NCBI RefSeq assembly: GCF_900115185.1
Contig: NZ_FOVN01000001.1
Coordinates: 248,001-312,000, forward strand
Source of the DNA: Algorimicrobium echini
GTDB lineage: Bacteria > Bacteroidota > Bacteroidia > Flavobacteriales > Flavobacteriaceae
DNA length: 64,000 nucleotides
Direction: 5' to 3'
Part shown: one piece after another, positions 51,444-60,919 of the stretch
How positions within the stretch are numbered: the stretch's first letter is position 1
Layout of the letters: every line of letters begins with the position of its first letter
The notes under the pieces: generated by a model
Told to the model about the DNA's origin: nothing
Seen by the model: the letters and a program-made list of their open reading frames with translations, nothing else
Databases searched by the model: none
Position numbers and translations under genes: made by a program

Positions 51444-52373
51444 CTACTTAAATTTTTGGCGCGCTATCATGTAGGTTGTCAATATGTTATTAAAATCCTT
51501 ATTGATATCCGCTTCCACATAATTTATATGGTATTGTTGGCATTTTAAGCGAATTCTATTAAAATATGCTTGGATGGCTGTTTCATAGTTTTCTTTAATC
51601 CGATCTGCATATAAATTAATATGATCACCTGTTTCAACATCTACAAAACGTTTGGGAGCATTGTCAAAATCAAAACGTTCCTCTTTTTCCTTATCAAATA
51701 CATGAAATAACACAACTTCATGCTTGTTGTATTTTAAATGGCGTAGCGCATTAAATAATTCACCTTCTTCGGTTTCCGTTTGAAACATATCTGTAAAAAA
51801 GAAAATTAAAGAGCGTCTATGAATTTTTTCAGCTATTTGGTGCAAATACGTATAGGTTTCTGTTTTCCGAGCTTCCGGTTTCTTTATTAACACATTATTG
51901 AGCTGATACAATAGCATTTGATGGTGTCGCTCACTCCCTTTTTCAGGAGCATAAAAATCATACTGATCACTATAAATACTCAAGCCAACAGCATCCCGTT
52001 GTTTTTTAAGAATATGCATTAAGCTTGCGGAAGCTAAAACAGAGAAAGCTATTTTATTTAAAGCGTCTATGTTATACTGTTTGAGTTCTGGATAATGCAT
52101 GGAACTACTGTTATCCACAATTAAATGGCAGCGTAAATTGGTTTCATCGTCATACCGTTTGGTAAAAAGCTTATCCGTTTTTGCAAACAGTTTCCAATCT
52201 ATATGACGTGTGCTTTCGCCTTGGTTATAAATTTTATGCTCTGCAAATTCTGCTGAAAAACCATGGAACGGACTTTTATGCATTCCTGCAACAAAGCCTT
52301 CTACCACCTGTTTGGCTAGCAACTCTAGGTTTTTAAAACCACCTGCTTTATTAAGTTCGTTTTGTAAATCCAT
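51444..52373 (-). CDS. DUF58 domain-containing protein
   Basis: This 309-aa cytosolic protein has GFSAEFAEHKIYNQGESTRH, then the DUF58 signature DWKLFAKTDKLFTKRYDDE. A von-Willebrand-A-like MIDAS stretch, LIVDNSSSMHYPE, follows. DUF58 proteins usually sit beside a MoxR ATPase and BatA-type proteins. No such partners are visible here, only tRNA-Asp and thioredoxin. The function is probably in envelope stress or protein assembly, by family. Confidence 0.88.
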   Translation of the reverse strand: MDLQNELNKAGGFKNLELLAKQVVEGFVAGMHKSPFHGFSAEFAEHKIYNQGESTRHIDWKLFAKTDKLFTKRYDDETNLRCHLIVDNSSSMHYPELKQYNIDALNKIAFSVLASASLMHILKKQRDAVGLSIYSDQYDFYAPEKGSERHHQMLLYQLNNVLIKKPEARKTETYTYLHQIAEKIHRRSLIFFFTDMFQTETEEGELFNALRHLKYNKHEVVLFHVFDKEKEERFDFDNAPKRFVDVETGDHINLYADRIKENYETAIQAYFNRIRLKCQQYHINYVEADINKDFNNILTTYMIARQKFK

Positions 52374-52544
52374 TCCTTTTTTACCTTGGGGTATCTTTCC
52401 TAAACGAGAAAGTATATAACGATTATTATTTTATTATATCATCCATCTGTTGCTATAACAACATCTTCCCAATGGGAAGGTTTACAATTTGGGTTATTCA
52501 CCAATAGTTATTGGTAAAAACCCAAACTACTATAGCCCTAAACT

Positions 52545-52575
52545 AAAAAAGGTTTGCCATAACAACAAACCTTTT
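52545..52575 (-). terminator. Terminator after thioredoxin
   Basis: AAAAGGTTTG and CAAACCTTTT form a 10-bp stem with loop CCATAACAA just after the trxA stop on the minus strand. Confidence 0.75.
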
Positions 52576-52597
52576 ATCTTTTCTTTTAATAAGTATA

Positions 52598-52915
52598 CTA
52601 TAAAAGTGCATCAATAGCTTCAGTATAAGCACTTTTTTGCGCTACACCAACTTGACGACCTACTACTTCACCGTTTTGAAAAACTAATACTGTTGGTATG
52701 TTACGCACACCGTATTTAGCAGCAAACTCTTGATTTGCATCAACATCTACCTTTCCTACAACAGCTTTACCATCATATTCTGTACTAATTTCGTCAATGA
52801 TTGGTCCCACCATACGACATGGTCCACACCAAGCTGCCCAAAAATCAACCATTACAGGTTTGTCACTTTTTAATACTGTTTCCTCGAATGTTGCATCTGT
52901 TATTTCTAATGCCAT
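52598..52915 (-). CDS. trxA: Thioredoxin
   Basis: This 105-aa thioredoxin has the redox motif in WAAWCGPCRM and the cis-proline segment NIPTVLVFQNG. The length is standard and there is no signal peptide, so it acts in the cytosol as the general disulfide reductant. The gene stands alone with a terminator behind it. Confidence 0.95.
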   Translation of the reverse strand: MALEITDATFEETVLKSDKPVMVDFWAAWCGPCRMVGPIIDEISTEYDGKAVVGKVDVDANQEFAAKYGVRNIPTVLVFQNGEVVGRQVGVAQKSAYTEAIDALL

Positions 52916-53282
52916 AATTTATAATTTAATAGGTTCTACTTCAATTTATAATACAATATTAGTCAAAAATTTTGCCAAAGCTTACAACCTGACAATTTGT
53001 TTTACTTATGGTTTCATTACTTGCAGCTATGCTCACTATTTTAACACATCCTCTTTTTTATTATTGCTATAAAACGTCAGAATTTACTATTCCATGACAA
53101 AAAAAAAAGAATACTGCTGCAATCTGTTAGTAATTTAGAGTTAGTCGTTTACGATATTTTGAAATTCAGTCAATTTTCTTATCTATCTTTTCTTTGTTCT
53201 CTTCTCTATTCTACATTTTTTTTGACATCTTAATAGTTTCAATCTAGTACACAAAAGCATTTGGCTGCGTTACTATGGCACA

Positions 53283-56200
53283 TTAATTCAGCTTATAAAA
53301 CACATCATTACGCTCCAATTCCAATAACAACTCTTGCGAAATTTGCACCTTTTGCTTTCTACTTGGCATATTTAATTTTATCTGTTCTTCATTATCATAC
53401 ACTATAAAATTCAGCGCATGATCGCCAACATGACTATTCAATAAGCCCTCTAGCTGACTTATTTTAGATTCTTCTAAATCGGTTATATTTAACTGTATGG
53501 ATAGTTTCTTGGCATAGGTTTCCATCACATCATGTAGCAGTTGAAAACTGTTAAACTGAATTCGCGGTTCACCACGAACACCAGTATCTTTTTTAATCCA
53601 ACCTTCACGTACAAATATTTTAATATGTACAAAAGAGTTCTTTAATAAAAAGTGCCTGAATTTTAAATATTCTTCCCCAAAAATTCGAAATTCAAAACTA
53701 GTTGTATAATCATCAACCGTAAACATAGCCCAACCTTTTCCTTGCTTACTTACCCGATGCTGAACATCTGTAACCACACAACCAAAGGTTAACTCTCGAT
53801 TTATATAGGGTTCAATATTTTCTAATAAAGCTAACTCGGCATTACAAAATGTTTTCATTTCAATTTTAAAATCATCCAACGGGTGACCCGAAATATAAAT
53901 ACCAACCACTTCTTTTTCTTGTGCTAATTTTTCCATGGTTCCCCATTCTTCACAAGGTGGTACTTCGGGCTCGGCAATTTGCACATCGCTGGCCTCACCA
54001 AACAAACTTACTTGAGCAGAATTTTCATTTTCTTGATGTTTGGCACCATACTTTATGGCCTTTTCTAGAAAGGTAATATCGTCACCTTCTTTATGAAAAT
54101 ATTGCGCTCTATGTGTGTCTTCAAAACAATCAAAACCACCTGCTAACGCTAAATTTTCGAAAGCCTTTTTATTTGCTGCACGTAAATCTATACGCTTGGC
54201 AAAGTCGAAAATAGATTTAAAAGGTCCATCTTTTTTACGATTTTCTACAATGGTCATAACCGCACCGTGACCGACGCCTTTTATAGCTCCCATTCCGAAA
54301 CGAACAGCATAATCCTGATTTACGGAAAACTTATAGTAACTCTCATTTATATCTGGACCAAGCACGTCCAATTTCATACGTTTACATTCTTCCATAAAAA
54401 ACGATACTTGCTTAATATCATTCATGTTATTAGACAATACAGCTGCCATATACTCTGCTGGATAATGTGCTTTTAAATAAGCAGTTTGATAAGCAATCCA
54501 GGCGTAACAAGTAGAATGCGATTTATTGAATGCGTAACTAGCAAATGCCTCCCAATCTTTCCAGATTTTTTCTAATTTTTTAGCATCATGACCATTTGCT
54601 TCAGCTTGGGTAATGAATTTTGGCTTCATTTTATCTAAAACCGCAATTTGCTTTTTACCCATGGCTTTACGTAATACATCGGCTTCACCTTTGGTAAAGT
54701 TGGCTAATTTTTGGGAGAGTAACATAACCTGCTCTTGGTAAACTGTAATTCCGTAGGTTTCTTTTAAGTACTCTTCCATGGCTGGTAAATCGTACTCAAT
54801 ATCTTCTTTACCATGTTTACGTTTTGTAAAACTTGGTATGTATTCCATAGGACCTGGTCTGTACAAGGCATTCATAGCTATTAAATCCTCAAAAACTGTC
54901 GGTTTTAATTCCTTTAAATGTTTTTGCATACCTGGCGATTCATACTGAAACACACCAACGGTTTCTCCACGTTGAAATAACTGGTAAGTTTTTTCATCAT
55001 CTAATGGAAAACTATCTGGATCTAAATCAATATTGTGTTTGGCTTTAACAATTTTAACCGTATCCTTTATTAAGGTTAGCGTTTTTAAACCCAAAAAATC
55101 CATTTTTAACAAACCAGCATCTTCAACAACCGAGTTATCAAATTGGGTAACATACAAGTCAGAATCTTTTGCCGTTGCAACGGGAACGAATTTGGTAATA
55201 TCGTCTGGTGTAATAATAACACCACAAGCATGAATTCCGGTATTTCTGACTGAACCTTCTAATATTCGTGCTAGATTTACGGTTTCTGCTTGCAAATCGG
55301 ATCCTTCTGATATGTTTAAAAGTTCGTTAACTTTTTCTAAATCTTCCGAGCGGAATTTGCTACTCAACTCCTTTTCACTCATGCCAAAAATCTTGGCAAG
55401 CTTAGACATGGTTGGAATTAATTTAGCAATTCTATCTGCATCAAATAGAGGCAAATCCAATACACGAGCAGTATCACGAATAGAGGATTTGGCTGCCATG
55501 GTGCCATAGGTAATAATTTGCGCCACCTGACTGCTACCATATTTATCAATAACATAATCCATAACACGACTTCGGCCTTCATCATCAAAATCAATATCAA
55601 TATCAGGCATACTTACACGATCTGGATTTAAGAAACGCTCAAAAAGTAAGTCGTACTTCAACGGGTCTATATTGGTAATCCATAAACAATAGGCCACTAC
55701 AGAACCAGCAGCCGAACCACGACCTGGCCCTACAGACACATCCATATTTCTGGCCTCTCGTATAAAATCTTCAACAATTAAAAAATAACCTGGATAACCG
55801 GTATTTTCAATAACACTCAACTCGAAATCTAAACGCTCGGTAACTTCTTCCGAAAGATTTTCACCGTAGCGTTTTTTTGCGCCTTCATATGTTAAATGTC
55901 GTAAAAATGCATTTTCACCGCGCTTACCACCATCATCCAAGTCTGCTGAATCTTTAAATTCTTCAGGAATATTAAAAGCAGGCAGTAAAACATCTCGTGC
56001 TAATTCATAGGCTTCTACTTTATCTACAACCTCCTGAATATTGCTAATAGCTTCTGGAACATCTTTAAAAAGCGCTTTCATGTCTTCAGAAGACTTGAAA
56101 TAGTACTCTTGATTTGGAAGACCGTATCGATAGCCACGACCACGACCTATAGGTGTAGCTTGTTTTTCACCATCTTTTACACACAGTAAAATATCGTGGG

Positions 56201-57671
56201 CATTGGCATCTTCTTTTTTTGCGTAATAGGTGTTATTAGTGGCGACTAATTTAATATCGTGCTTTTTGGAAAATTCAATTAAAACCGGATTTACCCGATT
56301 TTCATCTTCCTGATTATGGCGCATAATTTCAATATACAAATCGTCTCCAAACTCTTGCTTCCACCAAAGTAAGGCCTCTTCGGCTTGGTTTTCACCTATA
56401 TTTAAAACTTTACTTGGCACTTCACCATATAAGTTTCCAGTAAGGACTATTAAATCTTCTTTGTACTGCTGAATGAGCTTTTTATCAATTCGTGGTAAAT
56501 AGTAAAAGCCATCTACGAAAGCATGGGATGATAACTTGGCTAAATTATGATAGCCTTTTTTATTTTTGGCTAGTAAAACTATTTGATAACCGTTATCCTT
56601 TCTAGATTTATCGGTATGATTCTCGCACACAAAAAATTCGCAACCTAAAATGGGTTTAATCTCTTGTAATTTAGTGGTTTCTCCACGCTCTTGAGCTTCC
56701 TTATTTTTTACCTGAACACTTTTATTATGATTACTAACCGCTTTTACAAAATGAAAAGCTCCCATCATGTTTGCATGATCCGTTAGGGCAACGGCAGGCA
56801 TATTATGTTCGGCTGCTGCTGCTACTAAATTAGGAATACTAATGGTTGATTGCAGAATGGAAAATTGCGAATGATTATGCAAATGCACAAAATTAACCGA
56901 CTTTAACTCTGAAATATTTTCCTTTATTTCTTGAGCCGATAAACCATCATCTTGAGTTTTTAAAATCTGCTGACGTATTTCTGCACTTGCTTGTTTTAAA
57001 TTGATGTGTTTTAAGCCCAGCAGTTTAATCTCCTGCGGATTCGCTTTGGAAAATTTTTCAAAATAATCTGGCTGAACATCTAATTGCTCTTTAGTATACT
57101 CTTCACGTCTGACTAATTCTAGAAAACAACGCGTAGTTGCTTCCACATCGGCAGTAGCATTGTGTGCTTCCGCAAATGGTTTATTGAATAAATACTGGTG
57201 TAACTCTGTTAGCGTAGGTAGTTTAAATTTTCCGTAACGTCCTCCTGGCAACTGACACAAACTTGCTGTATGTTCCGTGCAGGTATCTAGAACTGGCAAT
57301 TCCTGAAGGTTATTTTCTAGATTCCCACGAACAAATTCGGCTCCCATAATATTAAGATCGAATTTTACGTTCTGTCCAACTACAAATTTGGTTTTGGCTA
57401 ATGCTTCATTAAACTTTTCCAAAACATCTTGTAACGGCAAACCTTTTTCGTGAGCTAATTCTGTAGAAATACCATGAATTTTTTCAGCGTCATACGGAAT
57501 ATTGAATCCGTCAGGTTTTACTAAATAATCCTGATGATCAATACAGTTTCCCATGTCGTCATGCAACTGCCATGCAATTTGAATACATCTTGGCCAGTTA
57601 TCGGTATCCGTAATTGGTGCATCCCAACGTTTTGGTAAGCCAGTTGTTTCTGTATCGAAAATTAAGTACAT
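53283..57671 (-). CDS. dnaE: DNA polymerase III alpha subunit with N-terminal proofreading exonuclease
   Basis: At 1462 aa this is longer than usual DnaE. Residues ~1-190 form a DnaQ-type 3'-5' exonuclease: ExoI motif FDTETTGLP and ExoIII HNATADVEATT. A PHP domain begins near 265 (FVHLHNHSQFSIL). The polymerase palm follows, with PDIDIDFDDEGR carrying the catalytic aspartates. Finger and tau-binding regions, and an OB-like domain near 1280, come after. Fusion of proofreading to the alpha subunit is known in Bacteroidota, so a separate epsilon may not be needed. The gene is monocistronic. Confidence 0.95.
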   Translation of the reverse strand: MYLIFDTETTGLPKRWDAPITDTDNWPRCIQIAWQLHDDMGNCIDHQDYLVKPDGFNIPYDAEKIHGISTELAHEKGLPLQDVLEKFNEALAKTKFVVGQNVKFDLNIMGAEFVRGNLENNLQELPVLDTCTEHTASLCQLPGGRYGKFKLPTLTELHQYLFNKPFAEAHNATADVEATTRCFLELVRREEYTKEQLDVQPDYFEKFSKANPQEIKLLGLKHINLKQASAEIRQQILKTQDDGLSAQEIKENISELKSVNFVHLHNHSQFSILQSTISIPNLVAAAAEHNMPAVALTDHANMMGAFHFVKAVSNHNKSVQVKNKEAQERGETTKLQEIKPILGCEFFVCENHTDKSRKDNGYQIVLLAKNKKGYHNLAKLSSHAFVDGFYYLPRIDKKLIQQYKEDLIVLTGNLYGEVPSKVLNIGENQAEEALLWWKQEFGDDLYIEIMRHNQEDENRVNPVLIEFSKKHDIKLVATNNTYYAKKEDANAHDILLCVKDGEKQATPIGRGRGYRYGLPNQEYYFKSSEDMKALFKDVPEAISNIQEVVDKVEAYELARDVLLPAFNIPEEFKDSADLDDGGKRGENAFLRHLTYEGAKKRYGENLSEEVTERLDFELSVIENTGYPGYFLIVEDFIREARNMDVSVGPGRGSAAGSVVAYCLWITNIDPLKYDLLFERFLNPDRVSMPDIDIDFDDEGRSRVMDYVIDKYGSSQVAQIITYGTMAAKSSIRDTARVLDLPLFDADRIAKLIPTMSKLAKIFGMSEKELSSKFRSEDLEKVNELLNISEGSDLQAETVNLARILEGSVRNTGIHACGVIITPDDITKFVPVATAKDSDLYVTQFDNSVVEDAGLLKMDFLGLKTLTLIKDTVKIVKAKHNIDLDPDSFPLDDEKTYQLFQRGETVGVFQYESPGMQKHLKELKPTVFEDLIAMNALYRPGPMEYIPSFTKRKHGKEDIEYDLPAMEEYLKETYGITVYQEQVMLLSQKLANFTKGEADVLRKAMGKKQIAVLDKMKPKFITQAEANGHDAKKLEKIWKDWEAFASYAFNKSHSTCYAWIAYQTAYLKAHYPAEYMAAVLSNNMNDIKQVSFFMEECKRMKLDVLGPDINESYYKFSVNQDYAVRFGMGAIKGVGHGAVMTIVENRKKDGPFKSIFDFAKRIDLRAANKKAFENLALAGGFDCFEDTHRAQYFHKEGDDITFLEKAIKYGAKHQENENSAQVSLFGEASDVQIAEPEVPPCEEWGTMEKLAQEKEVVGIYISGHPLDDFKIEMKTFCNAELALLENIEPYINRELTFGCVVTDVQHRVSKQGKGWAMFTVDDYTTSFEFRIFGEEYLKFRHFLLKNSFVHIKIFVREGWIKKDTGVRGEPRIQFNSFQLLHDVMETYAKKLSIQLNITDLEESKISQLEGLLNSHVGDHALNFIVYDNEEQIKLNMPSRKQKVQISQELLLELERNDVFYKLN

Positions 57672-57814
57672 CTGTTGTAGGGTTATTTATCGTTATGCTG
57701 AACTAATTTCAGTTCAAAATACTGAAAATAATTATGAATTTATTGGAAAAAATGAGACTATAAAATTACATAGAATTAATGCTTTTTTAAAATGAAGTTA
57801 TAAATATTTATACA

Positions 57815-57848
57815 GAAAAAGCGCAACTGTTTCCAGTTGCGCTTTTTC
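57815..57848. terminator. Strong hairpin terminator
   Basis: GAAAAAGCGCAACTG and CAGTTGCGCTTTTTC form a 15-bp stem with a 4-nt loop. It follows the DUF2383 gene on the minus strand and lies upstream of dnaE. Confidence 0.85.
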
Positions 57849-57873
57849 AAGCAATTTTTATTGTTTATTGATT

Positions 57874-58326
57874 TTAAGATACTAATTCCTCATGAACTTT
57901 TTCAGTATTAATTGCACTTTGTATAGCATTTTTGTGCTTAATTAATAAGGAATCAATACTTGGTGGCAATGTTCTGTCTTTTAGTATTTCTTTATACTCG
58001 TCTAAACTAGCCTTTTCGCCACGGATAGCCTCTTCTAAAATAGCTTCTGTATCATTGGTAGTGAAAGTTGATTTTAAGGACATCCAATTTCTGTGCATGG
58101 TACCTTTAAAACTTCCTGAATCTTCTGGAATTTCTCCGTATTGAAGTATTTCCGTCCGGAGTTCTTTTGCAAATTGACTACGCTCGGTAGCTCTTCGTTT
58201 AAAAAACATTTTTATTTCAGGATTTTCCACATTGTTCATGGCATTAATGTAACCCTTTTCAGCATCGTAATTTTTTACTAATAATTCGTTTAATTTGTTT
58301 GAAATTTCTTCTGTGAACTTCTTCAT
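57874..58326 (-). CDS. PA2169-type four-helix-bundle protein (DUF2383)
   Basis: This 150-aa all-helical protein begins with LNELLVKNYDAEKGYINAMN and has FFKRRATERSQFAKELRTEI and EEAIRGEKASLDEYKEIL. These are the ferritin-like DUF2383 features. Such proteins are often stress-induced, and in this family a metal site is possible. It has its own terminator. No partner genes are obvious. Confidence 0.85.
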   Translation of the reverse strand: MKKFTEEISNKLNELLVKNYDAEKGYINAMNNVENPEIKMFFKRRATERSQFAKELRTEILQYGEIPEDSGSFKGTMHRNWMSLKSTFTTNDTEAILEEAIRGEKASLDEYKEILKDRTLPPSIDSLLIKHKNAIQSAINTEKVHEELVS

Positions 58327-58462
58327 AATATCGCTTTCATTTAAATTTCAATAGGTTCTTTAAAGATGCGTATTGTTTCACATCTACTTTAATATAAGGG
58401 TTATGTGGGCTGAAGTCAAGTATATAGTCCGAAACCTTAAAAACTTTGGCTCTTTTTAACAA

Positions 58463-58489
58463 AAAACGCGACTAAAGAGCCGCGTTTGT
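58463..58489 (-). terminator. Terminator after the calcium-repeat lipoprotein gene
   Basis: AAACGCG and CGCGTTT arms lie just downstream of the stop at 58512 on the minus strand. An overlapping AAGAGCC/GGCTCTT pairing is also possible. Confidence 0.7.
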
Positions 58490-58511
58490 TAATTTTTTTA
58501 TGAGAATTACC

Positions 58512-59516
58512 TTACATATTATCTAAATAGTCTGGAATACCATCGCCATCACTATCATCGTTGGTAACATCGCCATCGCCATCCACATCTTCATCTATGG
58601 TAAGTATGCCATCACCATCATCATCATTATCTAAATAGTTTGGAATGTCGTCGTTGTCCGTATCGTCATCCATTAAATTACCATTATCATTTACATCTTC
58701 AGCTATGGTAGCTAACGAGTCACCATCATCATCGGAGTCAAGGTAATTTGGAAATTCATCGGCATCTGTATTATCATTTTCAGGGTTACCATCGCCATCC
58801 AAATCTTCGTTTATTGATAAAATACCATCGCCATCATCATCATTACAGTATAAGCTATCTATAATTGCTTGAATAGAGCCGTCACTATCGATACAAGCAT
58901 TTTGCTGATTCACTAGTGCTTGTCTATATGCATTACAATTAGCCGAATAATCATCTGAAGTGGTTGGTGTATCTTCAAAAACTGTTCGGGTTAATGCTAC
59001 TTGTGCCAAGGCATCGTCGCAAGACATAACATTAGGACCTGCTCCAGTTGGGAGTGGCAAATCGAAAAATACACCTTCACTTAAAGTAACTGTTTTGAGA
59101 CCTGCTTCTGAGTACGCATTAAAATAAAATTCGCCTGAAACGGTATTATTAATTGCATCATATCGTGAAATAGTAATTAATCCATCGGCTGGATATAAGC
59201 TAAAATCTGGATCAGGCTCGTTATTCGTAGAATAGGTAACATCTTCCAAATCTATAAATTCAGCAAAGCTTGAATTACCTATGCCTACTGAATAATTTCC
59301 AATGGCTAGTGTTTCAATATTAAGGGTAATGGATTCAAAGTTATCGCCTCCAGTAATAATTAATCTTCCGGTATCATCGTAACTTGCGTTATAAAATAAG
59401 GCCTTCCAACGTTCGCCATCTTTTTTGCCTTGAAGAGCTGGAGAGTTAAATTCAATTTCATCACCACAACTAAAAACAGTCACAAATGCTAAAGCTAAAA
59501 CAAATAATTTTTTCAT
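58512..59516 (-). CDS. Lipoprotein with thrombospondin type 3-like calcium repeats
   Basis: This 334-aa protein has a lipobox FVTVFSCGDE, so Cys17 is lipidated, and is exposed on the cell surface or in the periplasm. Residues ~30-150 are a beta-rich domain. The last ~110 residues are five DxDxDG-type repeats, alternating DDDGDGI with PNYLD linkers, typical of thrombospondin type 3-like calcium-binding tails. The two cysteine pairs between these parts may form disulfides. It has its own terminator. The ligand is unknown. Confidence 0.8.
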   Translation of the reverse strand: MKKLFVLALAFVTVFSCGDEIEFNSPALQGKKDGERWKALFYNASYDDTGRLIITGGDNFESITLNIETLAIGNYSVGIGNSSFAEFIDLEDVTYSTNNEPDPDFSLYPADGLITISRYDAINNTVSGEFYFNAYSEAGLKTVTLSEGVFFDLPLPTGAGPNVMSCDDALAQVALTRTVFEDTPTTSDDYSANCNAYRQALVNQQNACIDSDGSIQAIIDSLYCNDDDGDGILSINEDLDGDGNPENDNTDADEFPNYLDSDDDGDSLATIAEDVNDNGNLMDDDTDNDDIPNYLDNDDDGDGILTIDEDVDGDGDVTNDDSDGDGIPDYLDNM

Positions 59517-59615
59517 GATTTTGCGTTTATTGTCAAAAAATAAGAACTCAAAAATAGAATAAAAATTATAAGAAATAGAATTTTACATAACTATTTAAAT
59601 TTCAAAAAAATATAG

Positions 59616-59623
59616 TATCTTTG
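59616..59623 (+). promoter_or_regulatory. -7 box of the rpsP promoter
   Basis: TATCTTTG followed by CACCC matches the TAnnTTTG element often seen in front of Flavobacteriaceae ribosomal genes. A -33 TTTG is not exact. The transcript start is near 59630, about 40 nt before the rpsP ATG. Confidence 0.6.
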
Positions 59624-59669
59624 CACCCTTATTAATAATCGAGGTCGCGAACCTCACTAATTAATTTAT

Positions 59670-60197
59670 ATGTCAGTTAAAATTAGATTACAAAGACACG
59701 GTAAAAAAGGAAAACCTTATTACTGGATCGTTGCAGCCGATGCACGAGCAAAGAGAGATGGTAAATACCTAGAAAAATTAGGTTCTTACAATCCAAACAC
59801 CAACCCAGCAACCATAGAGTTAAATATTGATGGTGCCGTACAGTGGTTACAGAATGGTGCACAACCAACTGAAACAGCTAAAGGTATTTTATCTTACAAA
59901 GGCGCTATGTTGAAAAATCACCTTGCTGGTGGTGTAAGAAAAGGAGCTTTAACCGAAGAACAAGCTGAAGCTAAATTCACTGCTTGGTTAGAAGAAAAAG
60001 CAAGTAAAGTAGAAGCTAAATCGCAAGGTTTAACAGCTGCTCAAGCTGAAGCAAAAGCAAAAGCATTAGAAGCTGAAAAAGCAACTAATGCAGCGCGTAT
60101 TGCTGCCAATGCACCTGTAGCTGAAGAAGAAGTTGCTGAAGAAGCAGCCGAAGACGCTCCAGTTGCAGAAGCAGATGCTTCAAAAGAAGAAGAATAA
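59670..60197 (+). CDS. rpsP: 30S ribosomal protein S16 with long C-terminal extension
   Basis: The N-terminal 80 or so residues are a normal S16 (VKIRLQRHGKKGKPYYWIV, then KLGSYNPNT). They are followed by about 95 extra residues that are rich in Ala, Glu and Lys (AQAEAKAKALEAEKATNA, then AEEEVAEEAAEDAPVAEADA). The tail is probably flexible and negatively charged at its end. S16 helps assemble the 30S body. Extended S16 tails occur in Bacteroidota, but their role is not known. rimM follows after a terminator. Confidence 0.95.
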   Translation: MSVKIRLQRHGKKGKPYYWIVAADARAKRDGKYLEKLGSYNPNTNPATIELNIDGAVQWLQNGAQPTETAKGILSYKGAMLKNHLAGGVRKGALTEEQAEAKFTAWLEEKASKVEAKSQGLTAAQAEAKAKALEAEKATNAARIAANAPVAEEEVAEEAAEDAPVAEADASKEEE

Positions 60198-60221
60198 AAA
60201 ACAAAATTTTTTATACTTTTG

Positions 60222-60250
60222 AACCCAGACTTTTTACAGTCTGGGTTTTT
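60222..60250 (+). terminator. Terminator/attenuator between rpsP and rimM
   Basis: AACCCAGACT and AGTCTGGGTT form a 10-bp stem with loop TTTTAC, then T residues. It could let rimM be expressed at a lower level than rpsP. Confidence 0.85.
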
Positions 60251-60354
60251 TAGTACTTATAATCTTTTGATTTTTTGTATGAATTACCACGTAGATGGAA
60301 ATCTCATCAATAACAAGCAAACAAAATAGATTCCGGTTTTAACGGGAAATAGAT

Positions 60355-60888
60355 ATGAAAAAAGAGGATTGTTTTTATTTAGGCAAAATAGTATCAAAAT
60401 ACAGTTTTAAAGGTGAGTTACTTATAAAGTTAGATACTGACGAACCCGACTTATACGAAAACCTGGATGCTATGTTTGTAGATTTACGGAATAATCTGGT
60501 ACCATTTTTTATTGAAACTTCCCAACTTCATAAATCAGATTTATTGCGAGTACGCTTTGAAGATGTCGATACAGAAGCCGATGCAGACGCACTAATAGCT
60601 TGCGATATCTATTTACCTCTAGATTTATTACCAAAGCTTGAAGGTGATAAATTTTATTACCATGAAATAATTGGGTTTAAAGTTACTGATATTAATTTTG
60701 GAAACGTGGGCATTGTAATTTCTGTTAATGACTCGACTGCACAGGCGCTCTTTGAAATTGATAATAATGGAACTGAAATTTTAATTCCAATGCATGACGC
60801 TTTCATAGTAAAAGTAGACAAACCTAACAAGGAAATTGTATTAGATACACCTGAAGGACTTATTGATTTGTATTTAAATCCTTCCTAA
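60355..60888 (+). CDS. rimM: 16S rRNA processing protein RimM
   Basis: This 177-aa RimM has the N-terminal domain (FYLGKIVSKYSFKGELLIKL, VRFEDVDTEADADAL) and a C-terminal PRC-barrel (YYHEIIGFKVTDINFGNVG, ILIPMHDAFIVKVD). It helps mature the 30S head and binds S19. It lies downstream of rpsP, as in many bacteria, here separated by a terminator. Confidence 0.93.
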   Translation: MKKEDCFYLGKIVSKYSFKGELLIKLDTDEPDLYENLDAMFVDLRNNLVPFFIETSQLHKSDLLRVRFEDVDTEADADALIACDIYLPLDLLPKLEGDKFYYHEIIGFKVTDINFGNVGIVISVNDSTAQALFEIDNNGTEILIPMHDAFIVKVDKPNKEIVLDTPEGLIDLYLNPS

Positions 60889-60919
60889 ACGCTTTCTACT
60901 CTAAACAACTCTTCTGTTT

